DNA of 64,000 nt from NCBI RefSeq assembly GCF_010233585.1, contig NZ_CP045997.1, forward strand, positions 8,578,682 through 8,642,681, in the 5' to 3' direction. The notes under the pieces were generated by a model, which was given only the letters and a program-made list of their open reading frames with translations, was not told the DNA's origin and ran no database searches. Positions 1 through 9,074 of this stretch are shown piece after piece (the stretch's first letter is position 1; each line of letters begins with the position of its first letter). The position numbers and the translations under genes were made by a program. The DNA comes from Spirosoma endbachense (lineage in GTDB: Bacteria; Bacteroidota; Bacteroidia; Cytophagales; Spirosomataceae).

Positions 1-205
<205 letters not shown>

Positions 206-381
206 AAATATTATGTGTCTCACTTGCGTGAGACTGTCTTGTTCAACCGACGACCGAAGTCGTATGATTGAGTTATCGTGTGCTGACCGTTTGTCAAAGA
301 ACTTGGCGCCAGACCCGTTGGTCGAAGCGTTGTCGAGAAGCGATTACCCGTGGGCAGTTGATCTCGTCGTGTTTGGGAGTG

Positions 382-412
382 CAAAGGTACGCTGCGTTTT
401 CCCGATTGTCAA
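382..412 (-). promoter_or_regulatory. rRNA operon promoter, proximal (P3)
   Basis: On the minus strand TTGACA (412-407), a 17-nt spacer and TACCTTTG (389-382) are followed by CACTCCCAAA. TACCTTTG fits the Bacteroidota primary sigma -7 consensus TAnnTTTG, and the TTG falls at -33. It lies about 180 bp upstream of the 16S 5' end and is the nearest of three near-identical units. Confidence 0.85.
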
Positions 413-522
413 GTAAAAAGTGAAAATAAATTTTTGTTTTGTTTTCGTTCTTTTTACCCGTAATGCACTGATCGACAAGTGATTAGCTTTATTTTTCAGT
501 GTGTTCCCGTTGTTTGGGAGTG

Positions 523-553
523 CAAAGGTAATTGACTGTTTTGAGTTTGTCAA
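523..553 (-). promoter_or_regulatory. rRNA operon promoter, middle (P2)
   Basis: Same arrangement as its neighbours: minus-strand TTGACA (553-548), 17-nt spacer, TACCTTTG (530-523). The block also shares the initial transcribed sequence CACTCCCAAAC with P3 and an AT-rich upstream stretch (about 555-575 on the plus strand) resembling an UP element. Confidence 0.85.
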
Positions 554-663
554 GTAAATCTGAAAATAAATTTTATCGTTGATTGTCAGACCCTTACACC
601 TAATCGATTGATTGTCAGCAGCTTTCGCGTTTGCTTTCAACTGATTTCCCTGATTTGGGACTG

Positions 664-694
664 CAAAGGTAGGCCACTTTAGGGGGTTTGTCAA
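664..694 (-). promoter_or_regulatory. rRNA operon promoter, distal (P1)
   Basis: Third unit: minus-strand TTGACA (694-689), 17-nt spacer, TACCTTTG (671-664), then CAGTCCCAAA. Spacing between the three units is 141 bp each time. The 206-778 interval otherwise holds only leader and spacer sequence; I see no gene in it. Confidence 0.82.
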
Positions 695-778
695 GGCCTG
701 GGTTGAAAATAGCGGGGGAGTCACCAACGAATCGTTGGTAACTCCCCCCTTTTCAGCCACTTACACCACTGAACTATT

Positions 779-2080
779 TTAAACTTTTTTCAGAAGGTGA
801 TTCTTTTTCCCTTTTGAAACCAAAACATAGCGGTCCTGGAGCCATTCTAACGCAACCGAAGCCGCCGGATCAGACACTTTCGTTTTATTTATACTGACTG
901 CATTTTGTGTAATCGCCCGCCTGGCTTCACCTTTTGATGCATATACTTCACCTCTACTGGCAACTGAAAGTAAATCCGTAATGTCTTTACTATTGGCCAA
1001 TTCATCGGAAGTTATTTCAGTTTGAGGAACACCTTCAAAAATAACGTCGAACTCGTCGGCCTGGATGGATCGAAGCATGTCGAGCGTTGCCTTTCCATAC
1101 AACACTTCGGAAGCCTTTACGGCCAAATCATATCCCGCCTGCGAATGAATACGGATGGTTACGTCCTTTGCAATCGCTTTTTGCAGGATTCGTAGATGCG
1201 GTGCTTCTGCATGCTGACGTTCCAGCTCTTCAATTTCTTCGCGCGATAGAAGCGTAAAGACGCGAATCAGACGCGGACAATCGGCATCAGTCGTATTCAG
1301 CCAAAACTGGTAGAACTGGTAAGGTGATGTTAAAGCTGGGTCAAGCCAGACATTACCGCTTTCTGACTTCCCGAATTTAGTGCCATCGGCTTTGGTCACC
1401 AGGGGGGTGGTCAAGGCATACGCCAGATGCTCCTCCGAATGGCCTGCCGCACCACCCTCTTTTCTACGGATTAGTTCTGTACCCGTGGTTATATTTCCCC
1501 ATTGGTCAGAGCCTCCCATCTGTAGGCGAACATTCTTATTTTTATATAACCAGTAAAAGTCGTAACCCTGCAATAACTGGTATGAGAATTCGGTGAATGA
1601 AATACCCGTTTCGAGTCGCTTCTTCACCGAATCCTTCGCCATCATGTAATTGACGGTAATGTGTTTTCCTGCTTCGCGGAGGAATCCCAAAAACGAAATT
1701 TCCTTGAACCAGTCGTAATTGTTAACCATTTCAGCCGAATTGGTTCCGCTTTCGAAATCAAGAAATTTGCTCAATTGCGCCCGTATTCCTTCCTGATTTC
1801 GGCGTAACGTCTCTTCAGATAAAAACTCGCGTTCGGCAGCTTTACCCGATGGATCGCCAATCATACCGGTGGCTCCGCCAACCAGCGCAAAGGGTTTGTG
1901 ACCGGCCCGCTGAAGATGGACGAGCAACATCACGGTAGCAAGATTCCCGATATGGAGCGATGCGGCTGTTGGGTCAAAGCCAATATAGCCCGCCGTCATT
2001 TCTTTCTGGAGTTGTTCTTCAGTGCCAGGGGTCATGTCGTTCAACATACCCCGCCAGCGGAGTTCTTCGATAAAGTTCAT
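779..2080 (-). CDS. tyrS: Tyrosyl-tRNA synthetase
   Basis: Class I aminoacyl-tRNA synthetase that charges tRNA-Tyr in the cytoplasm. From the chosen start the protein has 433 residues, normal for bacterial TyrS. Visible motifs are HIGN at residues 43-46, the tyrosine/ATP pocket sequence QGYDFYWLY and [10 protein letters not shown], and KFGKS at 235-239 (the KMSKS equivalent); the C-terminus is an S4-like RNA-binding domain. An in-frame extension back to 2164 exists, but the homologous N-terminus ([13 protein letters not shown]) begins at 2080. A TAATTTTG -7 element at 2191-2184 would put the transcript start only a few bases before the extended start, which also favours 2080. queA lies upstream on the same strand. 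Confidence 0.96.
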   Translation of the reverse strand: MNFIEELRWRGMLNDMTPGTEEQLQKEMTAGYIGFDPTAASLHIGNLATVMLLVHLQRAGHKPFALVGGATGMIGDPSGKAAEREFLSEETLRRNQEGIRAQLSKFLDFESGTNSAEMVNNYDWFKEISFLGFLREAGKHITVNYMMAKDSVKKRLETGISFTEFSYQLLQGYDFYWLYKNKNVRLQMGGSDQWGNITTGTELIRRKEGGAAGHSEEHLAYALTTPLVTKADGTKFGKSESGNVWLDPALTSPYQFYQFWLNTTDADCPRLIRVFTLLSREEIEELERQHAEAPHLRILQKAIAKDVTIRIHSQAGYDLAVKASEVLYGKATLDMLRSIQADEFDVIFEGVPQTEITSDELANSKDITDLLSVASRGEVYASKGEARRAITQNAVSINKTKVSDPAASVALEWLQDRYVLVSKGKKNHLLKKV

Positions 2081-2183
2081 AAGAGAGTGAAATCGTACCG
2101 CCGAAGCGGTGTGCAAGAGTGAAAGAGCGGTTTGAGAAGGCGTCAATTGTTCGCACTGGCGCACTTTCGTTCTTTAAAGGTTG

Positions 2184-2191
2184 CAAAATTA
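2184..2191 (-). promoter_or_regulatory. Candidate tyrS promoter (-7 element)
   Basis: Minus-strand TAATTTTG matches TAnnTTTG exactly and sits between the queA stop and the tyrS start. The -33 region is weak (TCATTG 17 nt upstream), so this is a tentative call. Confidence 0.5.
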
Positions 2192-2196
2192 GTGTT

Positions 2197-3432
2197 TTAC
2201 GGCAAAAGCAATGACGAGTCGCCATAACTCAGGAAGCGATAATCGTTGTCGAGTGCTTCCTTATATACTTGTTTCCAGTCGTTCCCAATCAGTGCGGCTA
2301 TAAGCAGAATCAGTGTCGAGCCAGGCTGGTGGAAATTCGTCACAATTCCTTTACACAGTTTGAACCTGTAACCAGGGGTGATGTAGATGCCGGTATGGGC
2401 AACAATCGTTTCCTGATTTGTAACCATCAGGTAGCTCAGAACAGCCTGAAGCGCTTCCTCAACGATTGGTTGCTGATCTGGCGTAAGTTGGTAAGCATAA
2501 TGCTGGTCGAGGGAAAACGGTTCGGGATTGTTTGCCAACAATTTTGCGCCCATCCAGTATAAACTCTCCAGGGCTCTCATTGAGGTCGTACCGACAGCAA
2601 TCACCGAATCGAGATGACCTAACAGATTTCGTAGATTCGTCTGGGTATATACAACCTGCTCCGTATGCATGTGATGCTGAAGAACATTAACTGTTTTTAT
2701 TGGCTGGAAGGTGCCCGCACCCACGTGCAATGTCAGGTAGTCATGCTCAATACGGCGTTTGGCGAGTTGGTCGAATACGTCAGTCGTGAAATGCAATCCG
2801 GCGGTTGGCGCAGCGACAGCTCCCTCCTGCTTTGAGTATACGGTTTGATACGTATCCCGATCAGTATCGGTCGCGTCGCGTTTCAGATAGGGCGGTAACG
2901 GAATTTCACCCGCGTACTGAATGATCTGAGCAAATGTAAATTCGGCTGGTTGCCAGAGTAATTGAACAGCCGACTGCTCGTAATCATACCAACTGGCCGA
3001 AAGTACTACACTTCCGCTTGGCGTTTCAAGCGTCATTTCGAGTATTTCGGTAGGTCGCCAGCGTTTCCGGTTGCCGACCATTCCCTGCCAGATAGCCTCG
3101 CCAGTCGCTTCCATTGCCAGAGTAAGGGGTAGTGCCCCCGTTTCGGAATTTCCGGAGAATGGATTCAGCAAAAAAAGCTCGATGAGCGCACCAGTGGGTT
3201 TCGTAAAATGCAGCCGTGCCGGAATGACCTTTGTATTATTGAATACAAGAAAGCTATCGGCAGGTAGTAAATCAGGCAGGTTGGCAAACCGGTCATGACT
3301 GATCTGCCCCTTTCGATAAACGAGTAGTTTCGATGCATCGCGCTGAGGTAACGGAAAACGAGCAATACGGTCGTCGGGGAGATCGTACTGAAACTGACTC
3401 AGCAATAATTCTTTTTGTTCAGTCATCGTCAC
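2197..3432 (-). CDS. queA: S-adenosylmethionine:tRNA ribosyltransferase-isomerase
   Basis: QueA transfers and isomerises the ribosyl moiety of S-adenosylmethionine onto 7-aminomethyl-deazaguanine in tRNA, giving epoxyqueuosine. The 411-residue product carries family signatures: FQYDLPDDRIARFPLPQRDASKLLV near the N-terminus, FNNTKVIPARL, PTAGLHFT, LHVGAGTFQPI, and TNFHQPGSTLILL near the C-terminus. It is slightly longer than the E. coli enzyme (about 356 residues), as expected for Bacteroidota forms. The first 14 bases overlap the end of the upstream membrane-protein gene, suggesting one transcript. Whether the first or the third codon (MTMTEQ) is the start cannot be decided. Confidence 0.95.
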   Translation of the reverse strand: MTMTEQKELLLSQFQYDLPDDRIARFPLPQRDASKLLVYRKGQISHDRFANLPDLLPADSFLVFNNTKVIPARLHFTKPTGALIELFLLNPFSGNSETGALPLTLAMEATGEAIWQGMVGNRKRWRPTEILEMTLETPSGSVVLSASWYDYEQSAVQLLWQPAEFTFAQIIQYAGEIPLPPYLKRDATDTDRDTYQTVYSKQEGAVAAPTAGLHFTTDVFDQLAKRRIEHDYLTLHVGAGTFQPIKTVNVLQHHMHTEQVVYTQTNLRNLLGHLDSVIAVGTTSMRALESLYWMGAKLLANNPEPFSLDQHYAYQLTPDQQPIVEEALQAVLSYLMVTNQETIVAHTGIYITPGYRFKLCKGIVTNFHQPGSTLILLIAALIGNDWKQVYKEALDNDYRFLSYGDSSLLLP

Positions 3433-3928
3433 CCGGTTTCATGAACAAACGAATCGGTAAGGCGACCAATACAATAACCAGAATAGCCGTACTGAGTGGC
3501 AAAAGCCAGGCATAATCAACGGCTTTAATGGCGCGGTCAGAGCGATTAACCAGCGACAGAACGATCAGCTCCAAGGCCAGGACCGTATTGATGGCCGCCA
3601 TGAGTGCGTAGAACCAATTGCTGAAAACTTCGTTTAATTGCGAACGATGTGTGGCCCAAACTGCTTGATTGGGAACAGGGATACTAGCTGTTGGAAGACG
3701 AAGAAACAATCGGGAAATAGCTCTAATCATTGTGTTGTTGATCAGAAAGATGGCAACGGCAATGTAAAAGATCGTTTCACGATCAATGGTTTGAAGAGGC
3801 TGGTTTGAATCGTCGAAACGAACGACAACTTCGCCGGGATACGAGATATAGCTGTTAAAAAGTGCGAACAATAATCCGAGAATGGACATAATACGCCAGG
3901 TCCGGACAAAAAAGATACTTGCTTTCAT
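3419..3928 (-). CDS. Small membrane protein of unknown function
   Basis: A 169-residue protein with four hydrophobic stretches likely to be membrane helices: about residues 12-30, 50-68, 103-125 and 140-162. A short extracytoplasmic or loop segment (FDDSNQPLQTIDRET) joins the first two. The end is acidic (KPGDDD). I do not recognise a family. It precedes queA with a 14-base overlap, so the two are probably cotranscribed, which gives no functional clue. A TACCTTTG -7 element lies about 80 bp upstream. Confidence 0.75.
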   Translation of the reverse strand: MKASIFFVRTWRIMSILGLLFALFNSYISYPGEVVVRFDDSNQPLQTIDRETIFYIAVAIFLINNTMIRAISRLFLRLPTASIPVPNQAVWATHRSQLNEVFSNWFYALMAAINTVLALELIVLSLVNRSDRAIKAVDYAWLLPLSTAILVIVLVALPIRLFMKPGDDD

Positions 3929-4005
3929 CTAAAAAGAGTAATAGAGCGGACGAATGAACAAGCCCATAACTCATTCCCTGCAATCAGCTCGTTAAAATCA
4001 GGGCG

Positions 4006-4013
4006 CAAAGGTA
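4006..4013 (-). promoter_or_regulatory. Candidate promoter of the membrane protein-queA operon (-7)
   Basis: Minus-strand TACCTTTG is identical to the -7 of the rRNA promoters and lies 78 bp before the start at 3928. No good -33 element was seen. Confidence 0.5.
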
Positions 4014-4155
4014 CGGCCCGAATGGGAAAATCTGTTAGTTTAGCTACCTCACTCAGTATATTATATGAATTACACAATGCGCTTATTGAACACGATCCCT
4101 GCTCCAGTGGCAGCGTTGCTCGTTCAACGTTCGTTGTGGCATTCGTTATGTCAAG

Positions 4156-4707
4156 ATGAAGATTTACACAAAAACGGGCGATAAAGGTCAGACTGGCCTG
4201 ATTGGAGGGCGTCGGGTGAGCAAGGCCGATTTACGCATTGATGCATACGGCACAGTCGATGAACTGAACTCCTGGATTGGCCTGGTACGCGATCAGCCCA
4301 TCAATACCAGCCAAAAAGATTTATTGAAAGAAATTCAGGATCGGCTTTTTACGGTTGGAGCCGAACTGGCGACAGATCCGGAAAAAGCAATAAAGCGAGC
4401 CATGCCTGCCATTATTGCTGAAGATGTTGCTGCACTCGAGCAGGCAATGGATTCGATGGATGCTGAATTGCCGGAACTACGGGCGTTCGTTTTACCGGGC
4501 GGGCACGAATCGGTGTCGTTCTGTCACCTGGCCCGAACCGTTTGCCGTCGGGCCGAACGATTGGTTATTGGGCTAAATGATGAATCACCAGTAGATGATT
4601 TGGTATTGCAATACCTTAACCGACTATCTGACTATCTGTTTGTCCTCAGTCGCAAAATGGCGCAGGAATTGGAGGCTGAAGAGGTAGTCTGGAAACCCAG
4701 AACATGA
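4156..4707 (+). CDS. PduO-type cob(I)alamin adenosyltransferase
   Basis: Transfers the adenosyl group of ATP to cob(I)alamin, making adenosylcobalamin. The 183-residue protein has the PduO-family landmarks: YTKTGDKGQTGL at residues 4-15 (ATP binding), DAYGTVDELNSWIG at about 29-42, FVLPGGHESVSFCHLAR, the basic CRRAERLV segment, and the C-terminal LQYLNRLSDYLFVLSR. Length is usual for the family. It stands alone between a divergent operon and ilvE; no other cobalamin gene is in the window. No cobalamin riboswitch was recognised upstream. Confidence 0.93.
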   Translation: MKIYTKTGDKGQTGLIGGRRVSKADLRIDAYGTVDELNSWIGLVRDQPINTSQKDLLKEIQDRLFTVGAELATDPEKAIKRAMPAIIAEDVAALEQAMDSMDAELPELRAFVLPGGHESVSFCHLARTVCRRAERLVIGLNDESPVDDLVLQYLNRLSDYLFVLSRKMAQELEAEEVVWKPRT

Positions 4708-4767
4708 TTGTTTAAGACCACTAAAAAAAAGTTGTCTTGACAACTAAATTAACTCAATCTATTTTTT

Positions 4768-4775
4768 TAGCTTTG
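4768..4775 (+). promoter_or_regulatory. Candidate ilvE promoter (-7 element)
   Basis: TAGCTTTG fits TAnnTTTG and lies 49 bp before the ilvE ATG. TTGACA occurs further upstream (4737-4742), but the spacing of about 25 nt is too long. The element lies inside the apparent TTG-initiated extension of ilvE, which argues against that extension. Confidence 0.5.
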
Positions 4776-4823
4776 CCTCAGGTGGTGCTTATCCCGCCTA
4801 ACTCATTAACCAATACCCTGATT

Positions 4824-5894
4824 ATGACGACGGACGTCTTGCAAATTGAATTGCGGAAAGCGGAACGCTCCCGGATTCAAGAGGTAGATTTTAATCATCT
4901 GCCTTTCGGAAAACATTTCTCGGACCACATGTTTGTGGCCGATTTTATTGATGGTCAATGGCAGAATCAAATGATTGTCCCATTCGACAATTTCACGCTA
5001 AGTCCGGCTCTATCGTCGCTCCATTACGGTCAGTCTATTTTTGAAGGCATGAAGGCTTTCAAAAATGAATCAGGTGAGGTAATGATGTTTCGGCCTTACA
5101 TGAATTTTGAGCGCATGAACGAGTCAGCCAAGCGTATGTGCATGGCCACCTTGCCCGAAGAAGTGTTTATGGGCGGCCTGGAGGCTTTGCTGCGCGTCGA
5201 TGCGGACTGGGTTCCTACCACGCCTGACAGCTCGCTGTATGTTCGCCCGTATATGTTCGCAACGGATACCTACCTGGGTGTTGCTCCATCGAAGACCTAT
5301 CGTTTCTGCATTTTCACCTGTCCGGTTGGTGCTTATTATTCGAATCCACCGAAATTGAAAGTAGAAACGGAGTACATTCGCTCGGCTCCGGGGGGTGTAG
5401 GGTATGCGAAATGCGCGGGCAACTACGCCGGATCGATGTACCCAACTTTGCTGGCTCAACAACAGGGTTATGATCAGTTGATCTGGACCGACGCTCGTGA
5501 GCACAAATACATTGAAGAATCAGGCACGATGAACATCATGTTCATGCTTGACGGTAAATTAGTGACCCCGGCCACATCTGATTCCATCTTGAAAGGTGTT
5601 ACCCGCGATTCGATTTTGCAGATTGCCCGCGGTTGGGGTATTGACGTGGAAGAGCGCTTGGTATCGATCGAAGAAGTGATCAGCGGTATTGAAACTGGTC
5701 GGTTAACCGAAGCCTTCGGTGCCGGAACAGCGGTGGGTTCGTCGCCCTATTCCCTGATTGGCTATAATGGCAAGGATTACATGCTACCAGAATTTGCCCC
5801 GGAAGAATCGTTTGCCGTTCGCGTCAGAAACTATCTGGCCGACCTTCGTACTGGTAAAGTTGAAGACACTTTCAACTGGATGCACACAGTATAA
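4824..5894 (+). CDS. ilvE: Branched-chain amino acid aminotransferase
   Basis: Class IV PLP enzyme that interconverts valine, leucine or isoleucine and their 2-keto acids with 2-oxoglutarate. The 356-residue product has the features of the long (eukaryote-like) BCAT subgroup: LHYGQSIFEGMKAF at about 67-80, the PLP lysine K196 in GVGYAKCAGNYAGS, EESGTMNIMF, and TRDSILQIARGWG. The frame can be opened 29 codons upstream at a TTG, but that segment contains a promoter-like element and has no family resemblance, so the ATG at 4824 is preferred. A strong hairpin follows the stop. Confidence 0.95.
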   Translation: MTTDVLQIELRKAERSRIQEVDFNHLPFGKHFSDHMFVADFIDGQWQNQMIVPFDNFTLSPALSSLHYGQSIFEGMKAFKNESGEVMMFRPYMNFERMNESAKRMCMATLPEEVFMGGLEALLRVDADWVPTTPDSSLYVRPYMFATDTYLGVAPSKTYRFCIFTCPVGAYYSNPPKLKVETEYIRSAPGGVGYAKCAGNYAGSMYPTLLAQQQGYDQLIWTDAREHKYIEESGTMNIMFMLDGKLVTPATSDSILKGVTRDSILQIARGWGIDVEERLVSIEEVISGIETGRLTEAFGAGTAVGSSPYSLIGYNGKDYMLPEFAPEESFAVRVRNYLADLRTGKVEDTFNWMHTV

Positions 5895-5906
5895 TTCCTG
5901 AGTTCC

Positions 5907-5954
5907 CTACAACGTCGAAGCCCCGATCAGTTGGTCGGGGCTTCGGCGTTGTAG
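5907..5954 (+). terminator. Terminator hairpin after ilvE
   Basis: A 20-bp stem with one mismatch (CTACAACGTCGAAGCCCCGA and its complement) closes an 8-nt loop 13 bases after the ilvE stop. No long T run follows, as is common for Bacteroidota hairpins. Confidence 0.75.
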
Positions 5955-5956
5955 GC

Positions 5957-6035
5957 AAGACTTTCGCTTTGAGCCGTGCCACGGTTACTCGTGATGATCT
6001 AAAATAACCGTGGCACGGCTCGAAGCGAAAGTCTT
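5957..6035. repeat. Long imperfect palindrome (31-bp arms)
   Basis: Arms 5957-5987 and 6005-6035 are complementary over 31 bp with a single mismatch and enclose a 17-nt loop. The arms contain GAGCCGTGCCACGGTTA. It lies directly after the ilvE terminator hairpin, so it is more than a simple terminator needs. It could be a dispersed palindromic element or a second terminator; no second copy was noticed in the window. Confidence 0.75.
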
Positions 6036-6145
6036 GGGAGCAATACCATACACTATAATTTTCTTACTATATTTTATATTTTTATCACAAAACTCCTATT
6101 TAGCACGTCTATATCTATTCACACAGTTGCATTCGCTCAATTTGT

Positions 6146-7294
6146 ATGATCCGGCTTACCTTCCTTTTCGGCCTCTTATCAGTCTTTTCTCTTAAAACGT
6201 ATGGCCAATATGCTGTTTATCAAGACGATAAAGGCCAGGTTATGACAACGATGGATGTATATGGCTCCGCAAGAATAAATTCAACGGCTTATAATAAAGT
6301 AACGGTTCTGGGAAGTCCCTTCCTGACTTATCCCGTTTGGCAGGAAGGTAAAGTCCAACTGGACCGGTCGGGGAAAGAAATTAATTGCCGGTTAGCTTAT
6401 AATCTGGTAACCAGTGAAATTTTGTGTCAGTTTGCCGGAGATTCGACGGTCAAGATTATTACGCCGGAACTATTCACAATCAAAGGAATTGAGTTTGTTC
6501 GCCAGCAGAGTAGTCTGGCGGGGATCAATTATTACCAGTATGCATCGATCGTTCACAACGGGCCGACGAAATTACTTAAAAGCTTAACGAAGCGGCTTGA
6601 GCCGATGAATAATTCCGAAATTATAAACAATAAACACAATAAGGATATTCTTAACTCCAGCATTTATCGAACTCAAACTAACTATTACATTCAGAAAGCA
6701 GCCGCCCGGCCCGACCTGATTAGCTTATCCAAAAAATCGCTTCTCGATGTGTTCTATGAGCAATCGGAAAAAATAGCGGCAAAAATTCCTGATAAGAACC
6801 TGACTTTATTCGAGGTAGTCGAAATCATTAACTATTACGATTCCCTGATGGCCGTAGCCCGGACAGCAACGTATCCATTGAGTCAGAATCCTTTATTTAA
6901 TCAACTACTCCATTCCAAGATCAGTTATCCAAACTGGGTTGGTAATCAGGGAATTTATGGGCGCGTTTATGCGGGATTCGAAATCGATTCACTGGGCAAA
7001 GTTAGCCGTGTTGCCATCCTTAGCCCAGACAATGCCGGATTTGGATTTGCCCAACTCGTGCAAAATGCACTTGAAAAACTGCCCAATCTCGATCCAACCT
7101 ATATCGGGAACTATGTGCTCCCCGTTACGTTCACCTTCACCAATTCCTACGAACAGGCAGGTCCACATATTCCTATTAATCGATTGTCTGCCGACCGAGT
7201 TGGCGATCGTATTGTTTTAGAGGAATTTGTTGTCCCTTATGTTGTTTCAAAAAAAGGCATTACCGGCAAAGAAGTTTGGGGCTATTACAGGTAA
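6146..7294 (+). CDS. Secreted protein with TonB C-terminal-like domain
   Basis: A 382-residue protein of unknown function. Residues 1-20 (MIRLTFLFGLLSVFSLKTYG) form a signal peptide. The N-terminal half has no recognised domain. The C-terminal part (about 268-345) reads YPNW...GIYGRVYAGFEIDSLGKVSRVAIL...ALEKLPNLDP...YVLPVTFTF, which resembles the TonB C-terminal fold found in many secreted Bacteroidota proteins. It is flanked by a palindrome upstream and a convergent lipoprotein gene downstream. Assignment of the TonB-like fold is from motif spacing only. Confidence 0.7.
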   Translation: MIRLTFLFGLLSVFSLKTYGQYAVYQDDKGQVMTTMDVYGSARINSTAYNKVTVLGSPFLTYPVWQEGKVQLDRSGKEINCRLAYNLVTSEILCQFAGDSTVKIITPELFTIKGIEFVRQQSSLAGINYYQYASIVHNGPTKLLKSLTKRLEPMNNSEIINNKHNKDILNSSIYRTQTNYYIQKAAARPDLISLSKKSLLDVFYEQSEKIAAKIPDKNLTLFEVVEIINYYDSLMAVARTATYPLSQNPLFNQLLHSKISYPNWVGNQGIYGRVYAGFEIDSLGKVSRVAILSPDNAGFGFAQLVQNALEKLPNLDPTYIGNYVLPVTFTFTNSYEQAGPHIPINRLSADRVGDRIVLEEFVVPYVVSKKGITGKEVWGYYR

Positions 7295-7314
7295 AAATCA
7301 GCGCGTTATAACCT

Positions 7315-7899
7315 TTATCTAGCCGAAGCCGTTATTACCCCACCCGCAGGAAGTATCTTTATTTTCAAGCCAAAATCTTTGCCTTTTGAGACATCTTTCA
7401 AGGTAATTGTTTCTCCTTTTGGACCAGTCCAGACTGTTCCGCCATTGCCCGGCTTCGAGGCACCATACCTGGCCGAAAAATAAGGAGCTAAATCCTTCTG
7501 ATAATCAGTGACCGACTGACGACTATTTAGAAACAGGTCGACATCGATAGCCGACACTTTCTGATTTGCCTGATAATAGAGCATATCGGCCGATTCGAGG
7601 TTTTTAAATTCAATGGTGTAGCCGCTGTGTGTTGCATCACTTTCGAATGCTTCTCCTTTTTCGGTGGCCTTTACCTTACCAAAATCATCGCCGAGGTTAA
7701 TACCTCGCCAATGGCTACTGGTTGTGAGGCCAAGATCGGCCAAACGACCTGTTGTTACGACATCTATTGCCGTTTCGGTAACGGAGGAAGTAACAGTAGT
7801 AGAATCACCTTCCTGACTGTCAGTTTTTTGCCGATTTTGGCAGTTATCGAAAGAAAATAGTAGAACGAAAGAGACAACGACAGTAAAATATTTATTCAT
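7315..7899 (-). CDS. Putative lipoprotein, unknown function
   Basis: A 194-residue protein. The N-terminus MNKYFTVVVSFVLLFSFDNC looks like a lipoprotein signal with Cys20 as the lipidated residue, although the residues before the Cys are not an ideal lipobox. After a Ser/Thr/Asp-rich linker (about 24-48) comes one soluble domain (GINLGDDFGKVKATEKG... to the C-terminus) rich in charged and aromatic residues. No family recognised. It converges with the TonB-like gene, with 20 bases between the stops. Confidence 0.7.
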   Translation of the reverse strand: MNKYFTVVVSFVLLFSFDNCQNRQKTDSQEGDSTTVTSSVTETAIDVVTTGRLADLGLTTSSHWRGINLGDDFGKVKATEKGEAFESDATHSGYTIEFKNLESADMLYYQANQKVSAIDVDLFLNSRQSVTDYQKDLAPYFSARYGASKPGNGGTVWTGPKGETITLKDVSKGKDFGLKIKILPAGGVITASAR

Positions 7900-7918
7900 G
7901 CTATTGAGATTGATTTCA

Positions 7919-7926
7919 CAAAGTTA
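7919..7926 (-). promoter_or_regulatory. Candidate lipoprotein promoter (-7 element)
   Basis: Minus-strand TAACTTTG fits TAnnTTTG and lies 20 bp upstream of the start codon at 7899. A TGTTG near the expected -33 position gives weak support. Confidence 0.5.
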
Positions 7927-8115
7927 GCGCATTGGCTCAACATGTTGAAGGCTGTCTTTTCAGAGGTGATTTTATCCTGTTGGACCGAGTCTGACTGAAA
8001 CAGTATTATATCAATTTTATATTTTACTAATCCGGGCAATCGACCCAAAAATCGAACTCAAAAACTTAAAATGGGTTCTTATCAGTATCCCTGATTTTAA
8101 TAAATACTTATCGTT

Positions 8116-9048
8116 ATGCCTTTTTCTTTGTTTGGTGCAGATAAAATCCCATTTGACAGCATACATAATCTAGAAAAAAATATACCGAATATAATCGTAT
8201 GGGCAGTGCCGGTCATGTTGCTCTTTACGGCTATTGAAATGGCGGTCACCTATTACCAGGAACGAGATTTTTACGAAAAGAAAGAAACCATCGGCTCCAT
8301 TCTGGTCGGTCTTGGCAATTTAGTTGTTAGTGCAGCCCTCAAGTTGGGGCTGTTGTATTTGTGTATCTGGGTTTACAACCTGTTGCCGTGGCGTATGGAG
8401 TTGCAATGGTGGACTCTTCTTCCCTGCTACATCATCTATGATTTTTTCAGCTATTGGGCTCATCGCGTTTCGCATGAGCAACGATTCTGGTGGGCTACCC
8501 ATGTGGTTCATCATTCCAGTGAGCATTATAATCTGACGGTTTCCTACCGGTTGAGCTGGATTCAGCACCTGAAAATTATCTTCTTTTTACCAGTCGCGTT
8601 CATGGGATTTCATCCTGTTATTTTCTTTGTCACGAACCAGCTTGCTGTCTTGTTTCAGTTTTGGGTGCATACTGAATACATCCGGCGTATGCCAGCCTGG
8701 GTCGAGTACATTTTCGCGACGCCGTCAAACCATCGGGTTCATCATGGCTCGCAGGAGAAATACATTGACAAAAACTTCGGCGCCACATTTATTTTCTGGG
8801 ATCGGATTTTCGGCACTTTTCAACCCGAAGAAGAACCCGTTATCTACGGCATTACAACGAATATTCCGAACAAGGCCAATCCGTTCTTCATCAATTTTCA
8901 CGAGCTTACCGATATGGTTAACGATGTTCGGAATGCCCGAGGATTGCGCAAGAAACTATTCTATATTTTCGGTAGCCCCGTAAAAATTGCAGAAGAGAAA
9001 AAACGGTTGACGGAACAGGAATTAGCCGAAGAACGCATGGTAGCCTGA
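8116..9048 (+). CDS. Sterol desaturase / fatty acid hydroxylase family protein
   Basis: A 310-residue integral membrane di-iron oxygenase of the fatty acid hydroxylase superfamily. The histidine boxes are visible: HRVSH (about residue 118, HxxxH), HVVHH (about 131, HxxHH) and HRVHH (about 212, HxxHH), with several hydrophobic helices between residues 29 and 105 and about 150-190. NFGATFIFWDRIFGTF after the last box is typical of bacterial members. The substrate (fatty acid, lipid headgroup or carotenoid) cannot be read from sequence. The gene stands alone, convergent with the ABC exporter genes. Confidence 0.9.
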   Translation: MPFSLFGADKIPFDSIHNLEKNIPNIIVWAVPVMLLFTAIEMAVTYYQERDFYEKKETIGSILVGLGNLVVSAALKLGLLYLCIWVYNLLPWRMELQWWTLLPCYIIYDFFSYWAHRVSHEQRFWWATHVVHHSSEHYNLTVSYRLSWIQHLKIIFFLPVAFMGFHPVIFFVTNQLAVLFQFWVHTEYIRRMPAWVEYIFATPSNHRVHHGSQEKYIDKNFGATFIFWDRIFGTFQPEEEPVIYGITTNIPNKANPFFINFHELTDMVNDVRNARGLRKKLFYIFGSPVKIAEEKKRLTEQELAEERMVA

Positions 9049-9074
9049 TAAGCAGGCTACTGATTCTCCGTTAC

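Noticed and set aside
344..760. A 138-codon minus-strand reading frame in the rRNA leader
   Set aside because: It runs through the three promoter blocks; its repeated TFALPN-type peptide is only a translation of the repeated promoter sequence.
4064..4183. Possible 39-codon upstream peptide overlapping the adenosyltransferase start
   Set aside because: No recognisable features and it runs into another gene in a different frame; likely chance.
4723..4744. Hairpin GTTGTC-TT-GACAAC next to an A run, a terminator for leftward transcription
   Set aside because: Short (6-bp stem) and no leftward gene ends nearby, so its role is doubtful.
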